DNA of 64,000 nucleotides from positions 425,617 to 489,616 of the forward strand of contig NZ_KB892377.1 of assembly GCF_000373785.1 (NCBI RefSeq), read 5' to 3'. The notes beneath the pieces are model-generated. The model saw nothing but the letters and a program-made list of their open reading frames with translations, was not told the DNA's origin and did not search any database. Source of the DNA: Erysipelothrix tonsillarum DSM 14972 (GTDB lineage Bacteria; Bacillota_I; Bacilli_A; Erysipelotrichales; Erysipelotrichaceae). This document shows, in pieces, positions 53,167-60,729 of the stretch. The position numbers and the translations under genes are program-made. How positions within the stretch are numbered: position 1 is the stretch's first letter; each line of letters begins with the position of its first letter.

Positions 53167-54492
53167 ATGGAGAAATTAACATCATGGATGGAAGAACATT
53201 TCGTCCCTATTGCTATTAAAATTGGATCGCAAAAGCATTTAGTTGCAATTCGTGATGCTTTTATCAGTATCATGCCAATAACAATGGCAGGTTCAGTTGC
53301 GGTACTTCTCAATGCACTTGTAAGAGATTTACCTGCTAAATTCGGAGCAGAGGGTATTACCGATGCGTTCAGCTGGTTAATTGGTATTAATGGAAATATT
53401 TGGTTTGGTACTCTTGCAATTCTTGCACTCGTTTTTGCATTTGCAATTGGATATCAACTTTCAAAAGCGTATGATGTTGATCCACTTGCTGGTGGATTAA
53501 TCTCATTAGCAGCATTTATTGTGGTTACACCACAAATTGCGTCAATTGATGTTGCCGGTATGGCTGAACCTGTAGTAGGTTGGGGATACATCGGTATTGG
53601 CTATATGGATGCCAAGGGATTATTTACCGCGTTAATTGTAGGTTTTGTCTCAACAATTATTTATGCTAAATTGATGAATAAAAACATTACGATTAAATTA
53701 CCGGATCAAGTACCTCCTGCAGTTTCTCGAGCATTTGCTTCGATTATTCCAGGGTGTGTTGCGCTCTATGTCGTAGGAACGCTTGCATATTTAACTACAA
53801 CGTTCTTTGATGCATCGATTGGTGATTTGATTCTAAAATATTTACAAATGCCATTCTTAAATGTTTCACAAGGTCTCGGTTCAGTAATTTTTGTTACTAT
53901 TTCAGTATCTGTATTTTGGTTCTTTGGACTTCATGGTACCAATGTACTCGCACCAGCATTAGATGGTGTATACAAGGTTGCGTTAACGGCTAATACAAAC
54001 GCCTACAATGCATCTCTATCAGCCGAAAATTTACCATATCTTTGGACTCGCGGTTCTTTCGATGCTTTTGCTTGGATGGGTGGAGCTGGATGTACGCTTG
54101 GTTTAATTATCGCGCTACTTCTTTTCTCCAAACGTGAGGAAAATCGAGCTGTTGCTAAATTAAGCGCACCGATGGGATTATTTAATATTAATGAACCCGT
54201 TATCTTTGGTTTACCAATTGTGCTCAATCCTATATATCTAATTCCTTGGATTCTTGTGCCAACAGTCTTGGTAACGATTGCTTATCTCGCTACTTCAGCA
54301 GGTCTAGTACCACCTGTATTCTTAGAAGTTCCATGGGTAATGCCTCCAATCCTCTATGCTTGGATGTCAACGGGATTCTCGTTCTCAGCAGCATTGCTTT
54401 CATTAATTAATCTTATAATCGGAACGGCAATATGGGCAGTATTTGTCCTTGTCGCAAATAAAATTGATTATAATGAAGCGAACAAATCCTAA
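53167..54492 (+). CDS. PTS sugar transporter subunit EIIC, cellobiose/lactose type
   Basis: A 441-residue membrane permease domain of the lactose/cellobiose PTS family. Ten hydrophobic segments; family signs are HLVAIRDAFISIMPITMAGS near the N-terminus, FFGLHGTNVLAP and NINEPVIFGLPIVLNP carrying the sugar-binding Glu. EIIA and EIIB domains are not fused and not encoded next door, so they must come from elsewhere. Start ATG 53167 behind AAAGGAG. The operon includes a DUF3284 and a MupG-like gene, which points to a disaccharide or muropeptide-like substrate. Confidence 0.88.
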   Translation: MEKLTSWMEEHFVPIAIKIGSQKHLVAIRDAFISIMPITMAGSVAVLLNALVRDLPAKFGAEGITDAFSWLIGINGNIWFGTLAILALVFAFAIGYQLSKAYDVDPLAGGLISLAAFIVVTPQIASIDVAGMAEPVVGWGYIGIGYMDAKGLFTALIVGFVSTIIYAKLMNKNITIKLPDQVPPAVSRAFASIIPGCVALYVVGTLAYLTTTFFDASIGDLILKYLQMPFLNVSQGLGSVIFVTISVSVFWFFGLHGTNVLAPALDGVYKVALTANTNAYNASLSAENLPYLWTRGSFDAFAWMGGAGCTLGLIIALLLFSKREENRAVAKLSAPMGLFNINEPVIFGLPIVLNPIYLIPWILVPTVLVTIAYLATSAGLVPPVFLEVPWVMPPILYAWMSTGFSFSAALLSLINLIIGTAIWAVFVLVANKIDYNEANKS

Positions 54493-54505
54493 ATAATATA
54501 TAATC

Positions 54506-54531
54506 ATATTAGGAGCGACTGCTCCTAATAT
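54506..54531. other. Intercistronic hairpin in the PTS operon
   Basis: ATATTAGGAGC, GACT loop, GCTCCTAATAT: a perfect 11-bp stem between EIIC and the next gene. With no T-run it is more likely an mRNA-stability or processing element than a terminator. Confidence 0.6.
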
Positions 54532-54550
54532 TCGTTTATAGGAGGTTATA

Positions 54551-54706
54551 ATGAAACAATGGATCGTTTTTATGCTTTCAATTGGATTGTTGCTTATCGT
54601 ACTTTCGAGTACAAAGGAACAAGGGTTGGGATTGATGATAACGGGTCTTGTGCTAATCATTGTTTCTCTATGGTTACTATTTCGAAAGAGTAAGGGAGAA
54701 AAATAG
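54551..54706 (+). CDS. Small membrane protein in the PTS operon (DUF6903-like)
   Basis: A 51-residue protein with two hydrophobic segments (MKQWIVFMLSIGLLLIV and GLMITGLVLIIVSLWLLF) and a basic tail. GGAGG lies 5 bases before the ATG, and its stop abuts the next ATG. Short proteins of this build often sit by DUF3284 and EIIC genes; the family label is tentative. Confidence 0.7.
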   Translation: MKQWIVFMLSIGLLLIVLSSTKEQGLGLMITGLVLIIVSLWLLFRKSKGEK

Positions 54707-55147
54707 ATGGAAGTTTCAAGAACGATTAATGGCTCAACAGAACAATGTTATAATTTATTGATGGAGTCATTGTGTATGGATATCAAAGCATCCACTGGGG
54801 AAGCTTTGGACCAAGACGAAATTAACGAAGGGTTTACATATCAAAAAACATTACGCAGTCGCATGGGCAATTCAGGTGTTGTTACTGTAACGGTCTTAGA
54901 GCTAAAGCAATCAGCCCGTTATCGTGTACGTTTTGAGAGTGCACAAGGGACGAACGAATTGAGTTATGAATTAATCCCAGTTGACAAGACATCATTTACG
55001 TTAAAATATGAAGAATCCTATCATTCACATAAGAAAAGTAAAATGCTTAATTTCAAACTTATGGAACGTTTTTATCGTAAAGGGAGTCGAAAGAGAATTA
55101 ACTTATTATTTGATCAAATTGAGGGGTTACTGAAAGAGCAGATATAA
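54707..55147 (+). CDS. DUF3284 domain protein
   Basis: A 146-residue soluble protein with a START/polyketide-cyclase-like layout, beginning MEVSRTINGSTEQCYNLLMES. The family is nearly always found in cellobiose/lactose PTS operons, so a role in sugar uptake control is likely although unproven. No gap from the previous gene; the stop and start codons touch. Confidence 0.8.
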   Translation: MEVSRTINGSTEQCYNLLMESLCMDIKASTGEALDQDEINEGFTYQKTLRSRMGNSGVVTVTVLELKQSARYRVRFESAQGTNELSYELIPVDKTSFTLKYEESYHSHKKSKMLNFKLMERFYRKGSRKRINLLFDQIEGLLKEQI

Positions 55148-55170
55148 TTACAAAAAAATGAGGAGGCTTT

Positions 55171-56259
55171 ATGGCACGATTAGGTATTTCAATTTATCCT
55201 GAGAACTCAACACTTGAACGTGATATTGAGTATCTTAAAAAAGCATCAAAATGCGGTTTTAAGCGTATTTTTATGAGTTTATTACAAGCAGATGCTAAAG
55301 AAAAAGCGGAACTTATAAAAGCGTATCGAATACTTACCGATGTGGCACATCAATGCGGCATGGAGGTCATTATCGATGTGGCACCATCTGTTTTTGAAAC
55401 GTTTAATCTTTCTAAAGATGATTTATCCTTCTTTAATGAGATTGGTGTTGATGGCATACGCCTTGACGAGGGTTATAATGGAGCGGTTGAAAGTCAGATG
55501 ACCTTTAATCCTTATGGTTTGAAAATTGAATTAAATTCCAGTCAAGGGAATGATTATATTGAAAATGTGATGACATATTATCCGAATAAAAATGCACTGA
55601 TTACGTGTCATAATTTTTATCCTCAACGCTATACAGGTCTAAGTCAAAAACATTTCGATGCATGCAATGCAAAGATTCGTAAACTGGGTCTGCAAAGTGC
55701 TGCTTTTGTTTCAAGCCAAAATCACGATACGTTTGGCCCTTGGCCTGTTTATGAGGGCCTTTGTACCCTCGAACATCATCGTGATTTACCTATTGATGTT
55801 CAGATTCGTGAGTTGATTGCGACTGAAATGATTGATGACATCATCATTGGAAATGCTTATGCTTCAGATGAAGAATTAGCAATGTGTGCTTCTATTGAAC
55901 TGGGTAAACTCCAATTTAAGATTGAGTTGGAATCGACGATTACACCCATTGAATCAAAGATTCTTTATGATCATTATCACTTTGTACGAGGGGATATGAG
56001 TGCTTATATGGCGCGTTCAACGATGCCACGGGTTACTTATGCATCGGAGTCTATTCCTCCAAAACACATTCGAGATTTGGAACGCGGTGACGTTGTGATT
56101 TTGAATGATAATTATGGCCGATACAAAGGGGAATTGCATATCGTACTTGAAGCCATGCCTAATGATGGTAATAAGAATATCATCGGTCATCTGCCAGAAA
56201 ATGAAATGATGCTGTTGAATTATATTCAGCCATGGCGACCTTTCGCATTTTTAAAATAA
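55171..56259 (+). CDS. mupG: DUF871/MupG-family 6-phospho-N-acetylmuramidase-like hydrolase
   Basis: A 362-residue cytosolic protein: an N-terminal TIM barrel (LGISIYPENSTLERD, IRLDEGYNG, ITCHNFYPQRYTGLS) and a C-terminal cyclophilin-like domain (VILNDNYGRYKGELHIV). Staphylococcal MupG splits imported MurNAc-6P-GlcNAc. Here the EIIC upstream could import the phosphorylated disaccharide, but the same family also appears with other sugar PTS. Ribosome site AGGAGG. Confidence 0.82.
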   Translation: MARLGISIYPENSTLERDIEYLKKASKCGFKRIFMSLLQADAKEKAELIKAYRILTDVAHQCGMEVIIDVAPSVFETFNLSKDDLSFFNEIGVDGIRLDEGYNGAVESQMTFNPYGLKIELNSSQGNDYIENVMTYYPNKNALITCHNFYPQRYTGLSQKHFDACNAKIRKLGLQSAAFVSSQNHDTFGPWPVYEGLCTLEHHRDLPIDVQIRELIATEMIDDIIIGNAYASDEELAMCASIELGKLQFKIELESTITPIESKILYDHYHFVRGDMSAYMARSTMPRVTYASESIPPKHIRDLERGDVVILNDNYGRYKGELHIVLEAMPNDGNKNIIGHLPENEMMLLNYIQPWRPFAFLK

Positions 56260-56313
56260 GCGTTGCTTGTTTCGTAATATAACTTATAATAAATATATCT
56301 TGGAGGTTTGCGC

Positions 56314-56973
56314 ATGAAAATTCCACTCTATCAACAGATTAAAAATGAAATTATCGAAACAATTGATTCAATGGAACCAAATGCAGCAATTTCGAGTGAG
56401 CGTGATTTTACAGAACATTTCCAAGCAAGTCGGATGACGATCCGGAAAGCAATCAATGAATTAGTTGATGAAGGCTATTTGTATCGTGATGCGAACCGTG
56501 GGACTTTTGTTTCGGATAAACGTTTAATTAAAAAAAATTCACTGTTAACTCCCGAGTTTGATCACTATAAAATTCTTTATTTTGATGTGAAAGCGTCTTG
56601 CGGTAAAGAGGTAAGTGAAAGTCTTCATATTCCTTTGGATACATCTGTAGTACGTTTTATTCGAGTTTTATCCTATCACGATGTGAATATAGCAATCGAA
56701 GAAATCTATATTGCCCGCAATCAATTATCGGATGAAGCATTTAATGAATTACCGCGATTACGAGATTTTAATCCTTTCTTAAATCGTGGGAGTGCATCTT
56801 TTACAATCCTTCCGCAAATAGTACCAATAAAATACGCGAATATTTTAGGAATTAAAATTGGTAGTCCAATTTTAGTCGTTGATTCAATTATATCTAAAAT
56901 TGATGGCAACCCTTTGGTATACATTAAAAGTTTTAATCATCCTGAACACCGTTTGATAGAAATTACAGATTAG
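56314..56973 (+). CDS. GntR/HutC-family regulator
   Basis: A 219-residue repressor: winged HTH (LYQQIKNEIIETIDS, SSERDFTEHFQASRMTIRKA) followed by a UTRA sugar-phosphate sensor domain (HDVNIAIEEIYI). It closes the PTS operon and probably responds to its phosphorylated sugar. Start ATG 56314 is 7 bases behind GGAGG, rather than the TTG at 56308. Confidence 0.88.
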   Translation: MKIPLYQQIKNEIIETIDSMEPNAAISSERDFTEHFQASRMTIRKAINELVDEGYLYRDANRGTFVSDKRLIKKNSLLTPEFDHYKILYFDVKASCGKEVSESLHIPLDTSVVRFIRVLSYHDVNIAIEEIYIARNQLSDEAFNELPRLRDFNPFLNRGSASFTILPQIVPIKYANILGIKIGSPILVVDSIISKIDGNPLVYIKSFNHPEHRLIEITD

Positions 56974-56984
56974 TCACAGTATCT

Positions 56985-57027
56985 AAAAAACAACAAATCT
57001 TACGATTAAGATTTGTTGTTTTTTTTT
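56985..57027 (+). terminator. Terminator of the PTS operon
   Basis: AACAACAAATCTTA, CGAT, TAAGATTTGTTGTT and T9; A-rich left flank allows reverse use too. Confidence 0.88.
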
Positions 57028-57090
57028 AGATGTATTAAGTTTTTTTCATAACCTCAACACAATTTATGGATTAAGGTCGCATCCTTTTGT

Positions 57091-58614
57091 TTACTGTTCA
57101 ATGCTGATGATTTGATCCACCCAGTCTTCATAAAAACTGGCTTCGTGTGAAACAAGAATGATTGTTCCTGTATATTCTTGAAGCGCGTATTTTAAAGCAT
57201 CTTTACTTTCAATATCTAGATGGTTTGTTGGCTCATCAAGAACAAGCATGTTGGTGTAACGATTCATTAATAGACATAATTTAACTTTTGTCTGTTCGCC
57301 ACCACTGAGCGTTTTAATGCCACGACTCCAATGCTCTTCTTTCATTCCAACAGAAGCAAGTGTTTTACGGACTTCGCCTTGGGTAAAACGAGGATAAGTC
57401 TGACTAACAATTTGTAATGGGGTTAAGGTATCATCAGACCAGTTTAAACTTTGTTCAAAGTAACCGATTTTTAGATCATCATTTAAATAAATGGATCCAC
57501 CTAAGGGTTGCAGTTCACCCATAATTGTTTTAATAAGTGTCGATTTTCCAATTCCATTAAATCCTGTGATTGCAAAACGCTCACCACCATATATTTTCAT
57601 ATGGAATCCATCAATTAAGATAGTGTCATAACCGATTGCCAAATCAATAGTTTCTAACACTCGTACATTTGCCTGTGACAAGGTTTTGAAAGTATAGTTT
57701 TGTTTTGCATGCGCGAGTGGTGCATGGACCCGATCGAGGCGATTTAATTGCTTTTGTCGACCTCGAGCCATCTTTGCATTACCACCAGCTTTATTTTTGC
57801 GAATAAAGGCCTCTGTTTTTTCAATATAATTACGTTGCTTAGAGTAAAGACTCAGTTGTTCTTGTCGATTATGCTCTTTTTGTTTTAAAAAGGCATCATA
57901 ATTTCCGTTATAGCGCGTAATTTTTTGAAAATCGATATCAACAATGACATTCGCAACGCGGTTGATGAATGAATCATCATGAGAAACAACGATAAAACTT
58001 TTTGCATAACTATTTAAATAATTCGCTAACCATTCAATGTGATCTACATCTAAAAAGTTTGTTGGTTCATCAAGGAGGAGGACATCGGCTTCAGACAGCA
58101 ATAACTTTGCAAGAATAACTTTAGCTCGTTGACCTCCCGATAGATGTTCAATTTTAGTATCGGTGCCAAGGAGGTTTAGACCGAGGCCTTGAATGACTTT
58201 TTGAATTTCGGTTTCAATGGTATAGAAATCAGCTTGTAACAGTCGTTCTTGAATATTGGCAGCTTTTCGGAGTGCATCTTCATCATCCAAAGCCTCGAGA
58301 TAATAGGTATTCATTCGTGCTTCCAATTCAAATAACTCCTGATAGGTTGTTGAGAGATAACCATGAATTGTTAATTCTGGGTCGACACTTACATATTGAT
58401 CCATAAATGCAACATGTATCTTATCTTGCCAAAGTACAGTACCGGAATCAGGGGAAAGATCTCCAGTCATAAAACGAATGAGCGTACTTTTCCCTGCACC
58501 GTTTAAACCAACTAATCCAATATGATCACCTTTGTGCAAAACAAATTCTGCATTGGAATAGAGTTCTCGCTCAACAAACGTGTGCGTTAAATTTTTTATT
58601 TCTAAATAGGGCAT
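57091..58614 (-). CDS. ABC-F family ATPase
   Basis: A 507-residue protein with two ABC domains and no membrane part. Domain 1: Walker A GLNGAGKST, signature LSGGQRAKV, Walker B LLLDEPTNFLD. Domain 2: GFNGIGKST, LSGGEQTKV, LVLDEPTNHLD. A basic linker (about 245-320, RKNKAGGNAKMARGRQKQ) is the P-site tRNA interaction motif. ABC-F proteins act on the ribosome, either as housekeeping factors or by displacing antibiotics. The leader peptide and attenuator-like stems upstream suggest translation-responsive control, as in resistance ABC-Fs. Confidence 0.85.
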   Translation of the reverse strand: MPYLEIKNLTHTFVERELYSNAEFVLHKGDHIGLVGLNGAGKSTLIRFMTGDLSPDSGTVLWQDKIHVAFMDQYVSVDPELTIHGYLSTTYQELFELEARMNTYYLEALDDEDALRKAANIQERLLQADFYTIETEIQKVIQGLGLNLLGTDTKIEHLSGGQRAKVILAKLLLSEADVLLLDEPTNFLDVDHIEWLANYLNSYAKSFIVVSHDDSFINRVANVIVDIDFQKITRYNGNYDAFLKQKEHNRQEQLSLYSKQRNYIEKTEAFIRKNKAGGNAKMARGRQKQLNRLDRVHAPLAHAKQNYTFKTLSQANVRVLETIDLAIGYDTILIDGFHMKIYGGERFAITGFNGIGKSTLIKTIMGELQPLGGSIYLNDDLKIGYFEQSLNWSDDTLTPLQIVSQTYPRFTQGEVRKTLASVGMKEEHWSRGIKTLSGGEQTKVKLCLLMNRYTNMLVLDEPTNHLDIESKDALKYALQEYTGTIILVSHEASFYEDWVDQIISIEQ

Positions 58615-58617
58615 AAT

Positions 58618-58661
58618 AAACCTTCTTTCACAATGAAGGTTTAAATGAGTAGTCCTTCATT
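58618..58661 (-). promoter_or_regulatory. Leader attenuator of the ABC-F gene
   Basis: Two perfect 8-bp pairings compete. GAAGGTTT near the ABC-F start (complement of 58618-58625, contains its ribosome site) pairs with AAACCTTC (complement of 58635-58642). AATGAAGG (complement of 58654-58661) pairs with CCTTCATT (complement of 58632-58639). The two share CCTTC. The second pairing would release the ribosome site. A -10 TATAAT lies at 58677-58682. Confidence 0.65.
58628..58660 (-). CDS. Leader peptide upstream of the ABC-F gene
   Basis: ATG 58660 opens MKDYSFKPSL and stops at TGA 58628-58630, 13 bases before the ABC-F start codon. It starts about 10 bases after the likely transcript start and lacks a normal ribosome site, so it would be translated from a nearly leaderless end. 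A ribosome stalled in its last codons would change which stem forms. Confidence 0.5.
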   Translation of the reverse strand: MKDYSFKPSL

Positions 58662-58708
58662 AAAATATCTTTGCTTATTATAACATATAAGTGCGCTTTG
58701 TAACCTAT

Positions 58709-58738
58709 TTGTATTAATTGAGAATACTCTTGTATAAT
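58709..58738 (+). promoter_or_regulatory. Promoter of the G5-domain gene
   Basis: -35 TTGTAT (58709-58714), 18-base spacer, -10 TATAAT (58733-58738); divergent from the ABC-F promoter. Confidence 0.5.
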
Positions 58739-58794
58739 ATAGCGAATTACACAAATCGCTCTACAGATATGTTAGATTATAGAGGGGAGATTAC

Positions 58795-59349
58795 ATGAAT
58801 AAAAAATATAAACTTATAATGGCTTACGTAGTACCTGTTTTACTTATTGTTGTAACACTTTTAATTTTTAAAATGAATTATGCAGTAATAACCTTACAAA
58901 CTCAGAACATTCCGTTTAAAAAATATACACGGACTGCTTATGTTGTGCGCAAGGGTGACCACTATATCCTACCAACAAAAAACTTGTTTGAAAATGATGA
59001 TGAAATATTGTTTAAAGGTTGGAAAGTTGAAGGCGAAGTGAACCTTATGTCGGAGTTCGTGGTTAGTCGCAGCTGTGTAGTGGAAGCTGTATTTAAGGAG
59101 GTTGAATCAGTTGAAGCATTAACGTATGAAATGATTCCCTTTAAGACAATCTATGAAGATTCAAAGATACCGAAAGCACAACAACAAAATGTACTGGTTG
59201 AGGGTCAAAATGGTATTATGGAAATTAGAACTCGTATAATCTATCATGATGATGTTGTTTATAAAAAAGAGCGTCCAAGTAAGTATGTTAAACTGGCTCC
59301 TGTTGATGAAATTCGCGGTTTAAAACCACGTGATTCTCGACAAGAGTAA
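58795..59349 (+). CDS. Membrane-anchored protein with G5-like domain
   Basis: A 184-residue protein. One membrane helix (7-26) is followed by a short beta-rich region (LFENDDEILFKGWKVEG) and a C-terminal G5-like domain at about 105-180: YEMIPFKTIYEDSKIPK, VEGQNGIMEIRTRI and PVDEIRGLKP. G5 domains bind zinc or N-acetylglucosamine in wall proteins. The domain would sit in the wall space. It lies 44 bases upstream of a VanZ gene. Confidence 0.75.
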   Translation: MNKKYKLIMAYVVPVLLIVVTLLIFKMNYAVITLQTQNIPFKKYTRTAYVVRKGDHYILPTKNLFENDDEILFKGWKVEGEVNLMSEFVVSRSCVVEAVFKEVESVEALTYEMIPFKTIYEDSKIPKAQQQNVLVEGQNGIMEIRTRIIYHDDVVYKKERPSKYVKLAPVDEIRGLKPRDSRQE

Positions 59350-59393
59350 TCGAATCATGTAAGATTTAGATATATACACGAATGGAGTTTTAC

Positions 59394-60449
59394 ATGTTTG
59401 AACGATTTATCACACCCATTATACAAAATACACAAGGCGTATCAATTAATTCAGGGATTATGATCTACTGTTTGGTTGCTATCATTTTTCTTGTGAAGCA
59501 GCGATCTGCATCGATAAAAAACAAAATAATCGGCTTGTTATTTATTCTTTATATCGGTAAAGTACTTGATTTAACCTTATTTCCGATACCTCTCAACCAT
59601 CGTGAAGTTCAAAATGCGATGATGAATTTTAGTTTGGAACAAGCCTCAATTGAATATTATAATTTGATACCTTTTCAAAACATTACCGGTTTAAAACAAT
59701 TAAAGGAGCCGTTGCTTAATATCTTAATGATGGTTCCAATGGGTATTTTTTTACCCGTTGTCTTTAAATCAATGAGACGCTGGCATCACACAGTTTTAAC
59801 AACGTTTTTATTATCTTTAACGATTGAACTCTTAGAATTAGGGCTAACCTTGGGATTTGGAGTGATCCTATGGCATTTTGATGTATCCGATCTAATTACC
59901 AATACCTTGGGTGGATTCATCGGCTATCTCTTATATTATTTTGGAATGCGTCATATCCTGGCCTACTACGATCAACAAACAAGCCATTGGATGCATGGAC
60001 AAGGATTAGGTATTCTTTCGGTCGTCTTATTGTTTGTATTTATGATTACGAGTGTATATTTGGATGTTTCTGCTGATGAGGTGATTCAATACAATCTAAA
60101 TATGAGAAACATGATTTCCAACGGTAAATCAAACAATCGGTATTATAATTTCGAACCCAATCGGGTAGTGATGTCGGGCGAAATGAATCTTAAAAGGGAG
60201 CAATTCGAGGGGTATCACAAGGATATCCCTACAATTGAACTTAAACAGAAAGTGTTGTTTTTAGATTATTCATTTGGTAAATATGAGGTGGGACCACTCT
60301 TTCTTCAAAGTTTCGAAGATGAAGGGGACACGCATCCTTTTGAGTTAGAATGGGATATTCCATATTCTGGATCTAAGTTTTACTTTATTACGGAGTCGAA
60401 AATAGCCACCGCGCGAAAGATTGGCCAAGGTCAGATTATCAATCCATAA
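59394..60449 (+). CDS. VanZ-family membrane protein with C-terminal extracellular domain
   Basis: A 351-residue protein. The first ~225 residues form the VanZ domain: LNILMMVPMGIFLPV, ELLELGLTLGFG and DVSDLITNTLGGFIGY are typical. A final membrane segment and a ~120-residue external tail follow, longer than in ordinary VanZ. VanZ-type proteins alter glycopeptide sensitivity or wall properties by an unclear route. Start ATG 59394 follows ATGGAG. Likely an operon with the G5-domain gene. Confidence 0.82.
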   Translation: MFERFITPIIQNTQGVSINSGIMIYCLVAIIFLVKQRSASIKNKIIGLLFILYIGKVLDLTLFPIPLNHREVQNAMMNFSLEQASIEYYNLIPFQNITGLKQLKEPLLNILMMVPMGIFLPVVFKSMRRWHHTVLTTFLLSLTIELLELGLTLGFGVILWHFDVSDLITNTLGGFIGYLLYYFGMRHILAYYDQQTSHWMHGQGLGILSVVLLFVFMITSVYLDVSADEVIQYNLNMRNMISNGKSNNRYYNFEPNRVVMSGEMNLKREQFEGYHKDIPTIELKQKVLFLDYSFGKYEVGPLFLQSFEDEGDTHPFELEWDIPYSGSKFYFITESKIATARKIGQGQIINP

Positions 60450-60472
60450 AGAAGGGAAACCTTCTTTTTTTT
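60448..60472 (+). terminator. Terminator of the G5/VanZ genes
   Basis: AAAGAAGG, GAAA, CCTTCTTTT and more T; overlaps the stop codon. Confidence 0.8.
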
Positions 60473-60618
60473 GCGTAAATGTACGAAAAAATGGATAAAA
60501 ATGACATAATTTGCGTATAAATACACCAAATATGCAAAAGGTATGTGAAATTTTGTTGAAATGTGTTAAAATTCTTCATGTTGTATTCGATCGATAAAAA
60601 GATATCAATTATAAAATC

Positions 60619-60700
60619 TTTGAATTTAATAAGTATGGGTAATGCTTATCAAAGAATGAGTTATCACAAGACCAATGATTTGTCATTTGTGATTCTTTTT
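60619..60700 (+). promoter_or_regulatory. Structured leader of the AraC/GH39 gene
   Basis: CTTTGA with inner ATAAG pairs with CTTAT and TCAAAG (60619-60654). ATCACAA (60663-60669) with TTGTGAT (60686-60692), followed by TCTTTTT, forms a terminator-like hairpin before the gene. Otherwise 60473-60618 holds no gene I can support. Confidence 0.35.
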
Positions 60701-60729
60701 GATGACAATTTGCAAGGGAGAACCATACC

